DNA of 64,000 nucleotides from Opitutia bacterium. GTDB taxonomy: Bacteria > Verrucomicrobiota > Verrucomicrobiia > Opitutales > Opitutaceae. Positions within the stretch are counted from its first letter, which is position 1, and each line of letters starts with the position of its first letter. This document shows, piece after piece, positions 29,226-38,338 of this stretch. Made by a program: the position numbers and the translations under genes. Below the pieces are notes generated by a model. It was not told where the DNA came from and searched no databases. It saw only the letters and a program-made list of their open reading frames with translations. The stretch is from contig JACPIS010000023.1 in the NCBI GenBank assembly GCA_016187925.1, forward strand, positions 1-64,000. Reading direction: 5' to 3'.

Positions 29226-30383
29226 ATGATTCTCGCGCTCGAAAGTTCCTGTGACGAGACGGCGGTCGCGCTGTTCGACCCCGCGCAAGGTTTTGCCGGC
29301 GAGTGGGTGCACAGCCAGATCGCGCTGCACGAGGCCTACGGCGGCGTCGTGCCCGACCTCGCCAGCCGCGAGCACCTGCAGCATTTCGGTCCGCTCATCC
29401 AGCGGGCGCTCGCTCTGCTGGCCACCAGAGCGCCGGCCGAGCGGATAACCAAGATCGCGGTGACGCACGGCCCGGGTCTGGCCGCGTGCCTCGCGATGGG
29501 TCTGTCGGCGGCCAAGAGCCTGGCGCTGAATTGGCGCGTGCCGCTGGTCGGCGTCAACCACCTGCGGGCGCACGCCTTCTCGCCGTTCATCGCGCTGCAC
29601 GAGTCGGCGCCGGCGATGTTCGATGCCGAGCTGGGAAAGGTCCTGCCGCATCTCGGCCTGCTCGTCTCGGGCGGCAACACGGCGCTGTTTTCCATCGATG
29701 AATCCCGGCGCATCCGGCTGCTGGCCTCGACGCTCGACGACGCCGCGGGCGAGGCGCTCGACAAGGGCGCGAAGCTGCTCGGCCTCGGTTATCCCGGCGG
29801 TCCGCAGGTCGAGAAGCTGGCGAAGGCCGGCAGCGTGAAGGCCTTCGAGTTCCCCAAGGCCATCGCGCAGCGCGCCACGCTCGATTTCAGTTTCTCCGGC
29901 CTGAAGACCAGCCTGCGCTACCAGCTGGAAAAGATGCAGCCGGCCGACATCGAGGCGCGGAAGGCCGACCTCTGCGCCAGCTACCAGCACGCCGTGATGG
30001 ACGCGCTCGTGCGCAAGACGAAGCTCGCCTTGGAGCGCGGATTTGCAGAGCGGGGTCGCCTGACCCCGCCCTCCGAAAAGGCGGGATCAGCGATCCCGCC
30101 CTGCAATGGCGAATCAGCGGAGAGGGTCGCTTATCGCAGCGTCGGACTCTCAGGCGGCGTCGCGAACAATCAGTTGCTGCAAGGCGAGCTGGAGAAGCTC
30201 GCCCTGCGCCACGGCGTGCCCTTCTTCCGCGCGCGTCCGCAGCACACCGGCGACAACGCCGGCATGATCGCCTTTGCGGCCTGGGCCGAGCGCGAGCCGG
30301 GTGGCGTCAAGGGCGACGGCGCTGACGGTGTCAGCGAGGCTGGCTTCGACCTCGAGATCGCGCCGAGCCTCGCGCTGGGTTGA
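29226..30383 (+). CDS. tsaD: tRNA N6-adenosine threonylcarbamoyltransferase TsaD
   Basis: Catalyses the last step of t6A37 formation in ANN-decoding tRNAs. The 385-aa protein has ILALESSCDETAVAL, the metal-binding HLRAH, LVSGGNTALF, LDKGAKLLGLGYPGGP and the C-terminal GVANNQLLQ and HTGDNAGMIAF. Between KLALERGFAE and ERVAYRSVGLSGGVANN there is an extra segment encoded by hairpins at 30051-30100, kept in frame. Confidence 0.96.
   Translation: MILALESSCDETAVALFDPAQGFAGEWVHSQIALHEAYGGVVPDLASREHLQHFGPLIQRALALLATRAPAERITKIAVTHGPGLAACLAMGLSAAKSLALNWRVPLVGVNHLRAHAFSPFIALHESAPAMFDAELGKVLPHLGLLVSGGNTALFSIDESRRIRLLASTLDDAAGEALDKGAKLLGLGYPGGPQVEKLAKAGSVKAFEFPKAIAQRATLDFSFSGLKTSLRYQLEKMQPADIEARKADLCASYQHAVMDALVRKTKLALERGFAERGRLTPPSEKAGSAIPPCNGESAERVAYRSVGLSGGVANNQLLQGELEKLALRHGVPFFRARPQHTGDNAGMIAFAAWAEREPGGVKGDGADGVSEAGFDLEIAPSLALG
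30051..30100. repeat. Paired-hairpin palindromic element inside tsaD
   Basis: Hairpin 1 is CGGGGTC-GCCT-GACCCCG (30051-30068); hairpin 2 is GGCGGGATC-AGC-GATCCCGCC (30080-30100). Both hairpins recur in reversed order in the uvrA element at 34031-34110, including the CCGAAAA/TTTTCGG spacer. The element lies inside the tsaD ORF and adds roughly 20 codons. Confidence 0.8.
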
Positions 30384-30427
30384 GCAGGTGGGGCGAGTTC
30401 TCCGAACGAGCCGCCCCGATGCGTTGC

Positions 30428-30988
30428 TCAGGGCCAGAGCCAGTAGAACACGGCGGCGGTGCCGACGGCATAGAGGACGGAGTCGAGGAGGTACTTCGCA
30501 CTCGATGACCAAGGACGCATCATCCAGATCGATTCCGTGACCGTGCCGAAGCCGTGGGCGATGAAGGTGATCGACGCCGCCCATTTGGCTGCGCGGGCGG
30601 CGTGCTCATGGCCAAGGCCGGAGACCCGCCAAGCGAGGTAGCCGGCCACCGCGGCGATGACCAAGCTCCAAGAAAACCATTGCCCGAGGTACTTGCCCAT
30701 ATTCAGCGCACCGGTCGGCCCGAGTGTGAAGTGTCCCACGGGACCCTCCGTATATTTCTTCATCATGGCCTCGCTGCCCATGTCCTTCATGTCGGCGCAA
30801 TACGGCACGACATAGTGGCCGGGCGTCGGATTGCCGGTGCGGATGGCGTCGCGCACGGCGTCCTCGTTGGCCAACCGGCCGTAATCGGACGCATGCCACT
30901 TGAGGACCATGTGGATGAGGGAACTGATCACGAACACGACCACTGCGCTGAGCAGGATCGGCAGCCAGAGGGAAGGCAGGTTATTCAT
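30428..30988 (-). CDS. Integral membrane protein of unknown function
   Basis: A 186-aa protein that I do not recognize by family. Four hydrophobic segments are visible: LPILLSAVVVFVISSLIHMVL (about 8-28), WSLVIAAVAGYLAWRV (about 109-124), AASITFIAHGFGTV (about 139-152) and SVLYAVGTAAVFYWLW at the end. A hydrophilic loop between the first two contains HYVVPYCADMKDMGSEAMMKK scanned as HYVVPYC and the following acidic/Met-rich part. Start ATG 30988. Confidence 0.72.
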   Translation of the reverse strand: MNNLPSLWLPILLSAVVVFVISSLIHMVLKWHASDYGRLANEDAVRDAIRTGNPTPGHYVVPYCADMKDMGSEAMMKKYTEGPVGHFTLGPTGALNMGKYLGQWFSWSLVIAAVAGYLAWRVSGLGHEHAARAAKWAASITFIAHGFGTVTESIWMMRPWSSSAKYLLDSVLYAVGTAAVFYWLWP

Positions 30989-31068
30989 GGGGGTAAGGGT
31001 TGCGCGCTGATTGTTCGCACAGATGTCCTGCCCGGGAAAGCCGGAAGTGCCGGCATTGGGGCGCGTGG

Positions 31069-31125
31069 GTGGGGCGAGTCGTCGCGACGAGCCGCGGCCC
31101 ACTCTGCTGGACAGCAGAGTGGGCC
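31069..31125. repeat. Palindromic element downstream of uvrA
   Basis: GGCGAGTCGTCGCGACGAGCC followed by a strong hairpin GGCCCACTCTGCTG / CAGCAGAGTGGGCC (about 31095-31123). It lies in the 143-bp gap between the membrane-protein gene and the uvrA stop and resembles the paired-hairpin elements elsewhere. No T-tract follows, so it is not an ordinary terminator. Confidence 0.55.
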
Positions 31126-31131
31126 CTCCAT

Positions 31132-34100
31132 TTACCGTTTTAGTTTCTCGCGGAGATACGGAGCCGTCGGGCTGCGCTTCACCTTCTGGATCCCGGCGAG
31201 CGGGCCTTGGTAGAGCAGTTCGCCGCCGTGCGGGCCGCCGCCGGGCCCGAGTTCGACGAGCCAGTCGGCCTCGGCGAGCAGGTCGAGGTGGTGCTCGATG
31301 ACGACGACGGTGTGGCCGTGGTCGACGAGGTTGTGCAGCACCTTGATGAGCTTCTCGCAGTCACTGAGGTGCAGGCCGATGGTCGGTTCCTCGAGGAGGT
31401 AGAGGTTGCGCACGGCGATGCCGCGCGAGCGCTCGGTGTAGCTTTGCAGGCCCTTGGTCAGCTCGGTCACGAGCTTGAGGCGCTGGGCCTCGCCGCCGGA
31501 GAGGGTCGGGCTGCTCTGGCCGAGCGTGAGGTAGCCGAGGCCGCAGTCGACCATGAGCTGGCACACCTGCGAGAGCTGCGAGTGGAAGTCGAAGAACACC
31601 GCCGCTTCGTCGAACGAGAGCTGGAGCACCTGGCCGATGGTCTTGCCCTTCCAGGTGATGTCGTTGAGGTCGGGGCCGAAGCGCGAGCCGCCGCACGCGT
31701 CGCACGGCAGGTAGGAGTCGGCCATGAAGGCCATCTCGAGCTTGATGCGGCCGGCGCCGGAGCAGGTCTCGCAGCGTCCGCCGGCGGTGTTGAAGGAGAA
31801 ACGGCTGGCGGTGTAGCCGCGCATCTTGGCCTCGGGCAGCGAGGCGAAGAACTGGCGGATGAGGTCGAAGATGCCGAGGTAGGTCGCCGGCGTGGAGCGC
31901 GGCGTCTTGCCGATGGGCGACTGGTCGACCTCGATGACGGATCTAAAACCGTTTGCTCCGCGGAGCTCCGCAAATGGCGGCTGAGAGTTGAGTGCCGAGA
32001 GTTGAGCGCCGTCAGACTCGAAGATGCCGTGCTTGAGGAAATCCTTGCCGGTGAGCCGGGCCTTGCGCTGCTTGATGGCGCAGCTGACCGCGGGGTGGAG
32101 CAGGTCGCGGAAAAGCGTGGATTTGCCCGCGCCGCTGGGGCCGCAGACCATCGTCAGCCGGCCGAGCGGCAGGCGCAGCGTGAGATTCTGGAGGTTGCGG
32201 TAGCGCGCGCCGTCGAGCACGAGCCAGGATGGGTGGAGCGCGTTGACCGCAACGCGCGGCGAACGGGTTGGGGTCAACCCGTTCCACCCCGGCAAGTCGC
32301 GGTAACTGCCGCGCAACGGATGGGCGATGCCCTTGGCGAGGAAGAGGCCGGTGAGCGAGGCGGCGTTCTGCTTGATGGCGGCGGGAGACTCGTTGGCGAG
32401 CACGCTGCCGCCGTGGATGCCGGCGCCGGGGCCGAGGTCGATGATGCGATCGGCGCGCTCCATCACGACGTCGTCGTGCTCGACGACGAGCAGAGTGTTG
32501 CCCTTGTCGCGGAGCGAGAGGAGCGTGTCGATCAGGCGGTCGTTGTCGCGCGCATGCAGGCCGATAGACGGCTCATCGAGCACGTAGAGCACGCCGGAGA
32601 GGTTGGAGCCGAGCTGCGCGGCGAGGCGGATGCGCTGGGCCTCGCCACCGGACAGCGTTTCGGTGGGGCGGTCGAGCGACAAATAATCGAGACCGACGTG
32701 CGCGAGGAAGCGCAGGCGCTCCTCGATCTGCGGCACGATGTCCTGCGTGATGAGCCGGCCGCGTGCCTCGAGCTTGAGGTCGCGCAGCGTGGCGAGCAGT
32801 TCGTCGGGCGTGAGGCGGCTGAGTTCGGGCAGGGAGATGGCCGAATGGTAGGGCGAATCCTCCGGATGAGCCGCGGCTCGTCGGGGACGACTCGCCCTAC
32901 CTTTCAACGGTAGTTTGACCGCGCGGGCGATGCGGTTGAGGCGCTCGCCGTGGCAGGTCGGGCAGGTTTTGCCGTGCGACGACGGATCATCGGGGTCGAA
33001 ACTGCGCAGGGCGTCGGCGACCTCGTCGGACCTCTGCTCGTCCTCGTCGGGCTTGAGCATCCAGTCGTAGATGCGGCCATGGCCGCGGCAGGTGGGGCAC
33101 CAGCCGCGCGGCGAGTTGAACGAGAAATGTTTCGGATCGAGCTCGGGGAAGGATTCGCCCGTCTCGATGTCGGTGCGCGTGGTGGAGAACCAGCTGAGGA
33201 CTTTTCCGTCGGGTGTCAGCAGGAAGCAGGCGCCTTTGCCGAGATGAAGCGCACGGTCGAGCTGAGCGTTGAGAGTCGAGGGCTGAGAGCGGGGTTGCTT
33301 GCGCTTCGGCTCGTCGGGGACGCCTCGCCCTACCTGCTTCAGATCGCCGACGACGACTTCAATGTCGTGCTCCTTGTAGCGGTCGAGTTTGGCGAAGGTG
33401 TCGACGCGCAGCAGCCGGCCGTCGGCGCGCATGAGCTCGTAGCCCTGCTTGCCGATCCACTTGGCGATGGGTTCGTGGTGGCCCTTGCGGCCGCGGATGA
33501 GCGGGGCGCAGAGGTAGAGATGCTTCGCCTTTTTCGCGGCGGGCGTGGCGAGGGTCTGCTCGAGCAGCCGGCGCAGCTGGCCGGGCGAGAGCGGCGTGAC
33601 CGGCCGGCCGGTCTCCGGGTGGTGCTGCACGCCGAGCCGGGCGTAGAGCAGGCGCAGGTATTGCGCGACCTCGGTGATGGTGGCGACGGTGGACTTGCGG
33701 GTGCCGCGCGTGACGCGCTGCTCGATGGCGACGGTCGGCGGGATGCCGGTGAGCCGGTCGATGTCGGGCCGCGGCAATTGCTCGACGAACTGCCGGGCGT
33801 AGGGCGACATCGACTCCATGAAGCGGCGCTGGCCCTCGGCGAACACGATGTCGAACGCCAGCGTCGACTTGCCCGAGCCGGACACGCCGGTGACGACCGA
33901 GAGCTGGCGGTGCGGGATGGAGACGGAGATGTTCTTGAGATTGTTCTCTCTCGCGCCGATGACCACGAGTTCATGGCCGGCGACTGGCAGCGCAGTCTGG
34001 TAAGGCGCCGCGTCCTCGGCCGCGGCGAGCTGTAGGGCGGGATCGCCGATCCCGCCTTGGTTTGAGCTCTTTTCGGCAAACGCGGCGGGGTCAGGCGACC

Positions 34101-37100
34101 CCGCCCTACAAGCCAGCACTTCGCGCAGGAAGGGCGAGGTGGCGGTGTCGGTGCGGGCGATGTCCTCTGGTGGGCCCTCGGCGACGATGCGGCCGCCGTT
34201 GGCCCCGGCCTCCGGGCCGACCTCGAGGATCCAGTCGGCGGACTTCAGCACGTCGAGGTTGTGCTCGATGACGATCACGCTGTGGCCGGCGTCGACGATG
34301 CGCTGCAGCACGGCGAGCAGGCGCTTCACATCGTGGCGGTGCAGGCCGGTGGTGGGTTCGTCCAGCAGCAGCAAGGCTGCTGCTGGACGCTGATCGCTGA
34401 GTGCTGATTGCTGAGGGCCAGAAAAGGTTTCGCGGGAGTCCGCTCCTCCCTCTGCGCCGGCATACCCGCTGAGGTAGCGGACGAGCTTGAGGCGCTGGGA
34501 CTCGCCGCCGGAGAGGGTGTTGAGCGGCTGGCCGAGCGGGAGGTAGCCGAGGCCGACGGCGTCGAGCGCGGCGAGGCGGGTGCGGATGCTGGCGTGGTCG
34601 GCGAAGAGGACGAGCGCGTCGGCGATGGTCGTGGCGAGCAGGTCGGAGACGGACTTGCCGTTCCACCGGATGGCGAGGACCTCGGGTTTGAAACGGCGGC
34701 CCTCGCAGATGGGGCAGGGCACGAACACGTCGGAGAGGAACTGCATCTCGACGCGCTCGCTGCCGAGGCCCTGGCAATGGTCGCAGCGGCCCTCGCCGCT
34801 GTTGAACGAGAAGCTCGAGGCGCTGAAGCCGGCCTCCTGCGCGGTCGGCGTGGCGGCGTAGAGTTCGCGGATGAGGTCCCACGCCTCGCTGTAGAGGGCG
34901 GGGTTGGAGCGCGGCGTGCGGCTGAGCGGCGACTGGTCGACCAGCACGATCTCGGCGAACTCGGCGTCGGACTTGATGCCCGCGATGGTCGCCGGGTCCT
35001 CGGTCATCTGGTTGCGCTGCGTGAGCAGGCCTTGGTGGATGACGTTGTCGAGCAGGGTGGACTTGCCCGAGCCGGACACGCCCGAGAGGCAGACGAGGCG
35101 CTGCAGCGGCAGGCGGAACGTCAGGTCGCGCAGGTTGTGCTTCGTGGCCTTGGTGAAGCGGAGCCACGGCGTCTTCAAATTCGGCCCAGCGGGAGCCGGG
35201 CCCTCCACGGGCCGGCGTTGCGCAGGCACCTCGACGCGCTGCCGGCCGGAGAGATAGGTGCCGGTGATGCTTTTGGGCGAACGCAGCAGGGCGTCGACGT
35301 TGCCCTGGAAAACGATCTCGCCGCCGCGGGCGCCGGGCTCGGGGCCGACCTCGACGACGTGATCGGCGGCGCGGATCATTGCCTCGTCGTGCTCGACGAC
35401 GACGACGGTGTTGCCGGCGTCGGTGAGCGTGCGGATGATACCGATGAGCCGGTCGATGTCGCGCGGGTGCAGGCCGACGGAGGGCTCGTCGAGGACGAAG
35501 AGCGTGTCGACCAGCGAGGTGCCGAGGCAGGAGGTGAGGTTGACGCGCTCGACCTCACCGCCGGAGAGCGTGCGCGACGAGCGGTCGAGCGTGAGATAGG
35601 CGAGGCCGACCTGCTCGAGGTAACGCAGGCGCGTGACGATGGAGTCGTAGGCGAGGTCGCTTTGGTGGTGCTCCGAGCGCGGCGAGGGCGTCGCGCTCCC
35701 AGACGAATTCCCGTGCGCCTGCACGAGGCGGAGCAGTTCGCCGACGGGCAGTTGGTAGAGCTCGGGCAGGGTGTAGCCGCGCCATTTCCAGCAGAGCGCC
35801 TCGGGCTGGAGCCGCGTGCCGCGGCAATCGGGGCAGGGGTTGTAGGCCCGGAAGCGCGAGAGGAAGACGCGCACGTGCATCTTATAGGTCGTCTTCTCGA
35901 GGTAGCGGAAGAAGCCCTTCAACCCATACCAGTACTTCGGCCAGTGGTTGGTCTCGCCGTCGTAACCCGGCGAGCCGTCGATCACGAAGGCCTTCTGGGC
36001 GGGCGTGAGGTCGGCGAACGGGATGTTGGTCGGCAGGCCGACCTTCTTGGCGAACTGGATCAGGTCCTTCTTCGACTCGCCGTAGATCTCGCCTTCCCAC
36101 GCCTTGACGGCGCCGTCCTCGATCGAGAGGGAGTGGTCGGGGATGGCGAGGCGGTAGTCGATGTCGATGACGCGGCCGAAGCCGCGGCACTTCGGGCAGG
36201 CGCCAAGCGGCGAGTTGAAGGAGAACAGGCCCGGCGACGCCGGCCGGAACGTGCGGCCGGTCTTCGGCGAGTGCAGGCCGCGCGAGTAATGTCCAGCGGG
36301 GGTCAGCGTCTCGGCGGCGAAGAGGTGCACCTCGCCCTTGCCGAAATGCAGCGCGGTCTCGGTCGCCTCGAGGAAGCGCGATTTGTTCTCCGCGGCGATG
36401 CGCAGGCGGTCCTGGATGACGTAGAGAAACGTCCAGCGCTCAACGCCCAACTTCGAACGTTCAGCTTTCGAGCCGTCGGAAAGGACCTGCAACAGCTCCT
36501 CGATCCGGTGCAGAGCCAGCGGGGCGGTGCTGCTCGCCGGATGTTGTTTGTGGGATGTAGGGAGTTGCGTGGGTGCCAGCACGCGCGTGTAGCCCTGGCC
36601 CTTGATGCTCGTGAGCATTTCGCTCCACTTCAGGTTGTCGGGCTTGGCGATGCGGAAACCCAGCAGCAGCGTGGCGGCCGGGTGGGCGGCGACGGTCTTG
36701 GCCCAGATGGTGGCGGGCGTGTCGTCCTCGACCTTTTCGCCGGTCGCCGGGTCGAAGCACTCGGCGACGTGGCTGAACCAGACCTTCGCGAAGTCGGTCA
36801 GCTCGGTCATCGTGCCGACGGTGGAGCGCGAGGTCTTGACCGTGTTGGTCTGCTCGATGGCGATGGACGGGCGGATGTTCTCGACGGAATCGACCTTGGG
36901 CTTGTCGAGCAGGTCGAGGAACTGGCGGGTGTAGGCGCTGAAGGTCTCGACGTAGCGCCGCTGGCCCTCGGCGTGGAGCGTGTCGAACACCAGCGACGAC
37001 TTGCCGGCGCCGCTCAGGCCGGTGACGACGATGTATTTCCCGAGCGGGAGATCGAGGTCGAACCCCTTGAGGTTGTTCTGGCGGACGCCGCGGAGGCGGA

Positions 37101-37194
37101 TGGATTCGGGCGGAAAGCTGGCCACGCTGGCACGAAGGCGCAAGGTGTGCGGAAATGCAACCCGGCACGCGCCGCCGGCGCGGTCTCCTGACAT
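31132..37194 (-). CDS. uvrA: Double-length UvrA (tandem excinuclease ABC subunit A)
   Basis: A 2020-aa protein made of two complete UvrA units. UvrA finds bulky DNA lesions and loads UvrB. Four Walker A motifs are seen: GLSGAGKSS (59-67), GVSGSGKST near 705 and 1105, and GPSGAGKST near 1690; four LSGGE signatures lie near 543, 895, 1513 and 1900. Each half carries CxxC zinc modules (for example CPKC, CDHC, CPTC, CETC). Several linkers are derived from palindromic or intergenic-type repeats (32231-32289, 32848-32900, 34031-34110 and others). The start is uncertain: ATG 37194 adds 23 non-conserved residues, and GTG 37125 (before ASFPPESIRLRG) fits the family better. Ordinary UvrA is about 940 aa. 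Confidence 0.93.
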   Translation of the reverse strand: MSGDRAGGACRVAFPHTLRLRASVASFPPESIRLRGVRQNNLKGFDLDLPLGKYIVVTGLSGAGKSSLVFDTLHAEGQRRYVETFSAYTRQFLDLLDKPKVDSVENIRPSIAIEQTNTVKTSRSTVGTMTELTDFAKVWFSHVAECFDPATGEKVEDDTPATIWAKTVAAHPAATLLLGFRIAKPDNLKWSEMLTSIKGQGYTRVLAPTQLPTSHKQHPASSTAPLALHRIEELLQVLSDGSKAERSKLGVERWTFLYVIQDRLRIAAENKSRFLEATETALHFGKGEVHLFAAETLTPAGHYSRGLHSPKTGRTFRPASPGLFSFNSPLGACPKCRGFGRVIDIDYRLAIPDHSLSIEDGAVKAWEGEIYGESKKDLIQFAKKVGLPTNIPFADLTPAQKAFVIDGSPGYDGETNHWPKYWYGLKGFFRYLEKTTYKMHVRVFLSRFRAYNPCPDCRGTRLQPEALCWKWRGYTLPELYQLPVGELLRLVQAHGNSSGSATPSPRSEHHQSDLAYDSIVTRLRYLEQVGLAYLTLDRSSRTLSGGEVERVNLTSCLGTSLVDTLFVLDEPSVGLHPRDIDRLIGIIRTLTDAGNTVVVVEHDEAMIRAADHVVEVGPEPGARGGEIVFQGNVDALLRSPKSITGTYLSGRQRVEVPAQRRPVEGPAPAGPNLKTPWLRFTKATKHNLRDLTFRLPLQRLVCLSGVSGSGKSTLLDNVIHQGLLTQRNQMTEDPATIAGIKSDAEFAEIVLVDQSPLSRTPRSNPALYSEAWDLIRELYAATPTAQEAGFSASSFSFNSGEGRCDHCQGLGSERVEMQFLSDVFVPCPICEGRRFKPEVLAIRWNGKSVSDLLATTIADALVLFADHASIRTRLAALDAVGLGYLPLGQPLNTLSGGESQRLKLVRYLSGYAGAEGGADSRETFSGPQQSALSDQRPAAALLLLDEPTTGLHRHDVKRLLAVLQRIVDAGHSVIVIEHNLDVLKSADWILEVGPEAGANGGRIVAEGPPEDIARTDTATSPFLREVLACRAGSPDPAAFAEKSSNQGGIGDPALQLAAAEDAAPYQTALPVAGHELVVIGARENNLKNISVSIPHRQLSVVTGVSGSGKSTLAFDIVFAEGQRRFMESMSPYARQFVEQLPRPDIDRLTGIPPTVAIEQRVTRGTRKSTVATITEVAQYLRLLYARLGVQHHPETGRPVTPLSPGQLRRLLEQTLATPAAKKAKHLYLCAPLIRGRKGHHEPIAKWIGKQGYELMRADGRLLRVDTFAKLDRYKEHDIEVVVGDLKQVGRGVPDEPKRKQPRSQPSTLNAQLDRALHLGKGACFLLTPDGKVLSWFSTTRTDIETGESFPELDPKHFSFNSPRGWCPTCRGHGRIYDWMLKPDEDEQRSDEVADALRSFDPDDPSSHGKTCPTCHGERLNRIARAVKLPLKGRASRPRRAAAHPEDSPYHSAISLPELSRLTPDELLATLRDLKLEARGRLITQDIVPQIEERLRFLAHVGLDYLSLDRPTETLSGGEAQRIRLAAQLGSNLSGVLYVLDEPSIGLHARDNDRLIDTLLSLRDKGNTLLVVEHDDVVMERADRIIDLGPGAGIHGGSVLANESPAAIKQNAASLTGLFLAKGIAHPLRGSYRDLPGWNGLTPTRSPRVAVNALHPSWLVLDGARYRNLQNLTLRLPLGRLTMVCGPSGAGKSTLFRDLLHPAVSCAIKQRKARLTGKDFLKHGIFESDGAQLSALNSQPPFAELRGANGFRSVIEVDQSPIGKTPRSTPATYLGIFDLIRQFFASLPEAKMRGYTASRFSFNTAGGRCETCSGAGRIKLEMAFMADSYLPCDACGGSRFGPDLNDITWKGKTIGQVLQLSFDEAAVFFDFHSQLSQVCQLMVDCGLGYLTLGQSSPTLSGGEAQRLKLVTELTKGLQSYTERSRGIAVRNLYLLEEPTIGLHLSDCEKLIKVLHNLVDHGHTVVVIEHHLDLLAEADWLVELGPGGGPHGGELLYQGPLAGIQKVKRSPTAPYLREKLKR
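32231..32289. repeat. Nested palindromic element inside uvrA (copy 1)
   Basis: Outer repeat GGGTGGA (32231-32237) / TCCACCC (32283-32289) encloses hairpins CGCGTTG-ACCG-CAACGCG and CGGGTTG-GGGT-CAACCCG. It encodes a linker just before the fourth ATPase segment and leaves the frame intact. Confidence 0.75.
32848..32900. repeat. Nested palindromic element inside uvrA (copy 2)
   Basis: Outer 9-bp repeat GTAGGGCGA (32848-32856) / TCGCCCTAC (32892-32900) with an inner GAGCCGCGGCTC palindrome and GTCGGGGAC. A partial relative is at about 33309-33332 (CTCGTCGGGGACGCCTCGCC). Both are in frame within uvrA. Confidence 0.75.
34031..34110. repeat. Nested palindromic element inside uvrA (copy 3)
   Basis: Outer 11-bp repeat TGTAGGGCGGG (34031-34041) / CCCGCCCTACA (34100-34110) encloses hairpins GGCGGGATC-GCC-GATCCCGCC and CGGGGTC-AGGC-GACCCCG. 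It is the complete, reverse-oriented relative of the tsaD element and lies at the junction of the two UvrA halves. Confidence 0.8.
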
Positions 37195-37216
37195 AGGGTT
37201 GTCAGGAGCGGCGGGT

Positions 37217-38302
37217 TTAAGACGCCGTCAGCTGGCTGAAAAGCGCGAGATGCGCCTGGGTCTGGCGCTCGGCGGTGAAGTGTTCCTGCGCGTGGCGGCG
37301 GGCGGCGTCGCTGAAACGCTTGCGCTGGCCCGGCTCGCGGATGAGCCGGTCGAGCGCGTCGAGGAAGCCGGCCTGGTCCTTGTTCTTGAGCAAAAATCCG
37401 GAGCGGCCGGGCAGGAAGCACTCGCCGACGCCGACGATGTCGTAGGCGACGGCCGGCAGGCCGTGGAGCTGCGCCTCGATGAGGAAGTTCGAGAGCGACT
37501 CGCTCTGCGAGGCCAGCACGGCGAGGTCGGAGGCGAGGTAGAGCGCGGTCGGGTCGGGCTGGTAGCCGAGGAAACGCACGCGGCCGCCGACGCCGAGGTC
37601 GTGGGCGAGGCGCTCGCAGGACTTGCGGGCCGGACCGTCGCCGGCGAGCCAGAGCTGCCAGTCGAGGTAGCCGGGGAGCTTGGCGCCCAGCTCGATGAGC
37701 TCGCGCTGGTTTTTCTCCGGGCGGAACATGGCGACGTTGAGCATCACCACCGTGGCGGGGTTGGCGCCGTAGAAGCGGCGGAGCGCGAGGTTGCGCGCGC
37801 CATCCGGGTCGTGCGAGCGGAGCACGGGGTTGTGGATGACGGTGATCTTGTGCGAGGGCAGGTTGTGCTGGTCGGTCAGCACGCGCTTGGCGACGTGGCT
37901 GTTGGCGATGATGTGCCGGCAGCGGCGCAGCGAGCGCAGGAAGAGGTAGGGGAGCGCCTTGCCCGTGCGCATCGTGCAGATGACCGCGGCACGCGGCAGG
38001 CGCGACTGGATGAAACCCGCGTAACAGTTCGCCATGCGGCCCATGCAGAGCACGAGGTCGGGCGCGGCTTCCTCGGCGGTGCGGAGCAGGCCGGGCGCGA
38101 ACCAGTCGAGATGGCAGTCGAAGGGCTGGAGCGATTTGAACGCGAAGGGCTGGTTCTCGGCATCGTCGCCCAGCGCGCCGCGCGGGCGGAAGGTGAGGAG
38201 CGTGACCTCATGGCCGGCCTTGGCGGCGGCCGCGCCGAGGAACACGGCGTGGCGCTCGGTGCCGCCGCTGCGCAGGTAGTCTTGGACGATCAGGATTTTC
38301 AT
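37217..38302 (-). CDS. Glycosyltransferase family 4
   Basis: A 361-aa GT-B enzyme. The N-terminus MKILIVQDYLRSGGTERHAV has the Gly-rich acceptor-domain start; the donor domain has VAMFRPEKNQRELIEL and SESLSNFLIEAQLHGLPAVAYDI, the EX7E-like signature. It probably adds a sugar to a surface polysaccharide or lipid; donor and acceptor are unknown. ATG 38302 was chosen because upstream in-frame residues do not resemble the family. It ends 22 bp before the uvrA start on the same strand. Confidence 0.88.
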   Translation of the reverse strand: MKILIVQDYLRSGGTERHAVFLGAAAAKAGHEVTLLTFRPRGALGDDAENQPFAFKSLQPFDCHLDWFAPGLLRTAEEAAPDLVLCMGRMANCYAGFIQSRLPRAAVICTMRTGKALPYLFLRSLRRCRHIIANSHVAKRVLTDQHNLPSHKITVIHNPVLRSHDPDGARNLALRRFYGANPATVVMLNVAMFRPEKNQRELIELGAKLPGYLDWQLWLAGDGPARKSCERLAHDLGVGGRVRFLGYQPDPTALYLASDLAVLASQSESLSNFLIEAQLHGLPAVAYDIVGVGECFLPGRSGFLLKNKDQAGFLDALDRLIREPGQRKRFSDAARRHAQEHFTAERQTQAHLALFSQLTAS

Positions 38303-38338
38303 TGCTCCACGAAAGGTCGCGGTGAAAGTCATCATCAT

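Noticed and set aside
31207-37191. Long plus-strand frames opposite uvrA
   Set aside because: uvrA has four ATPase cassettes with intact motifs; the opposite frames are third-position artefacts.
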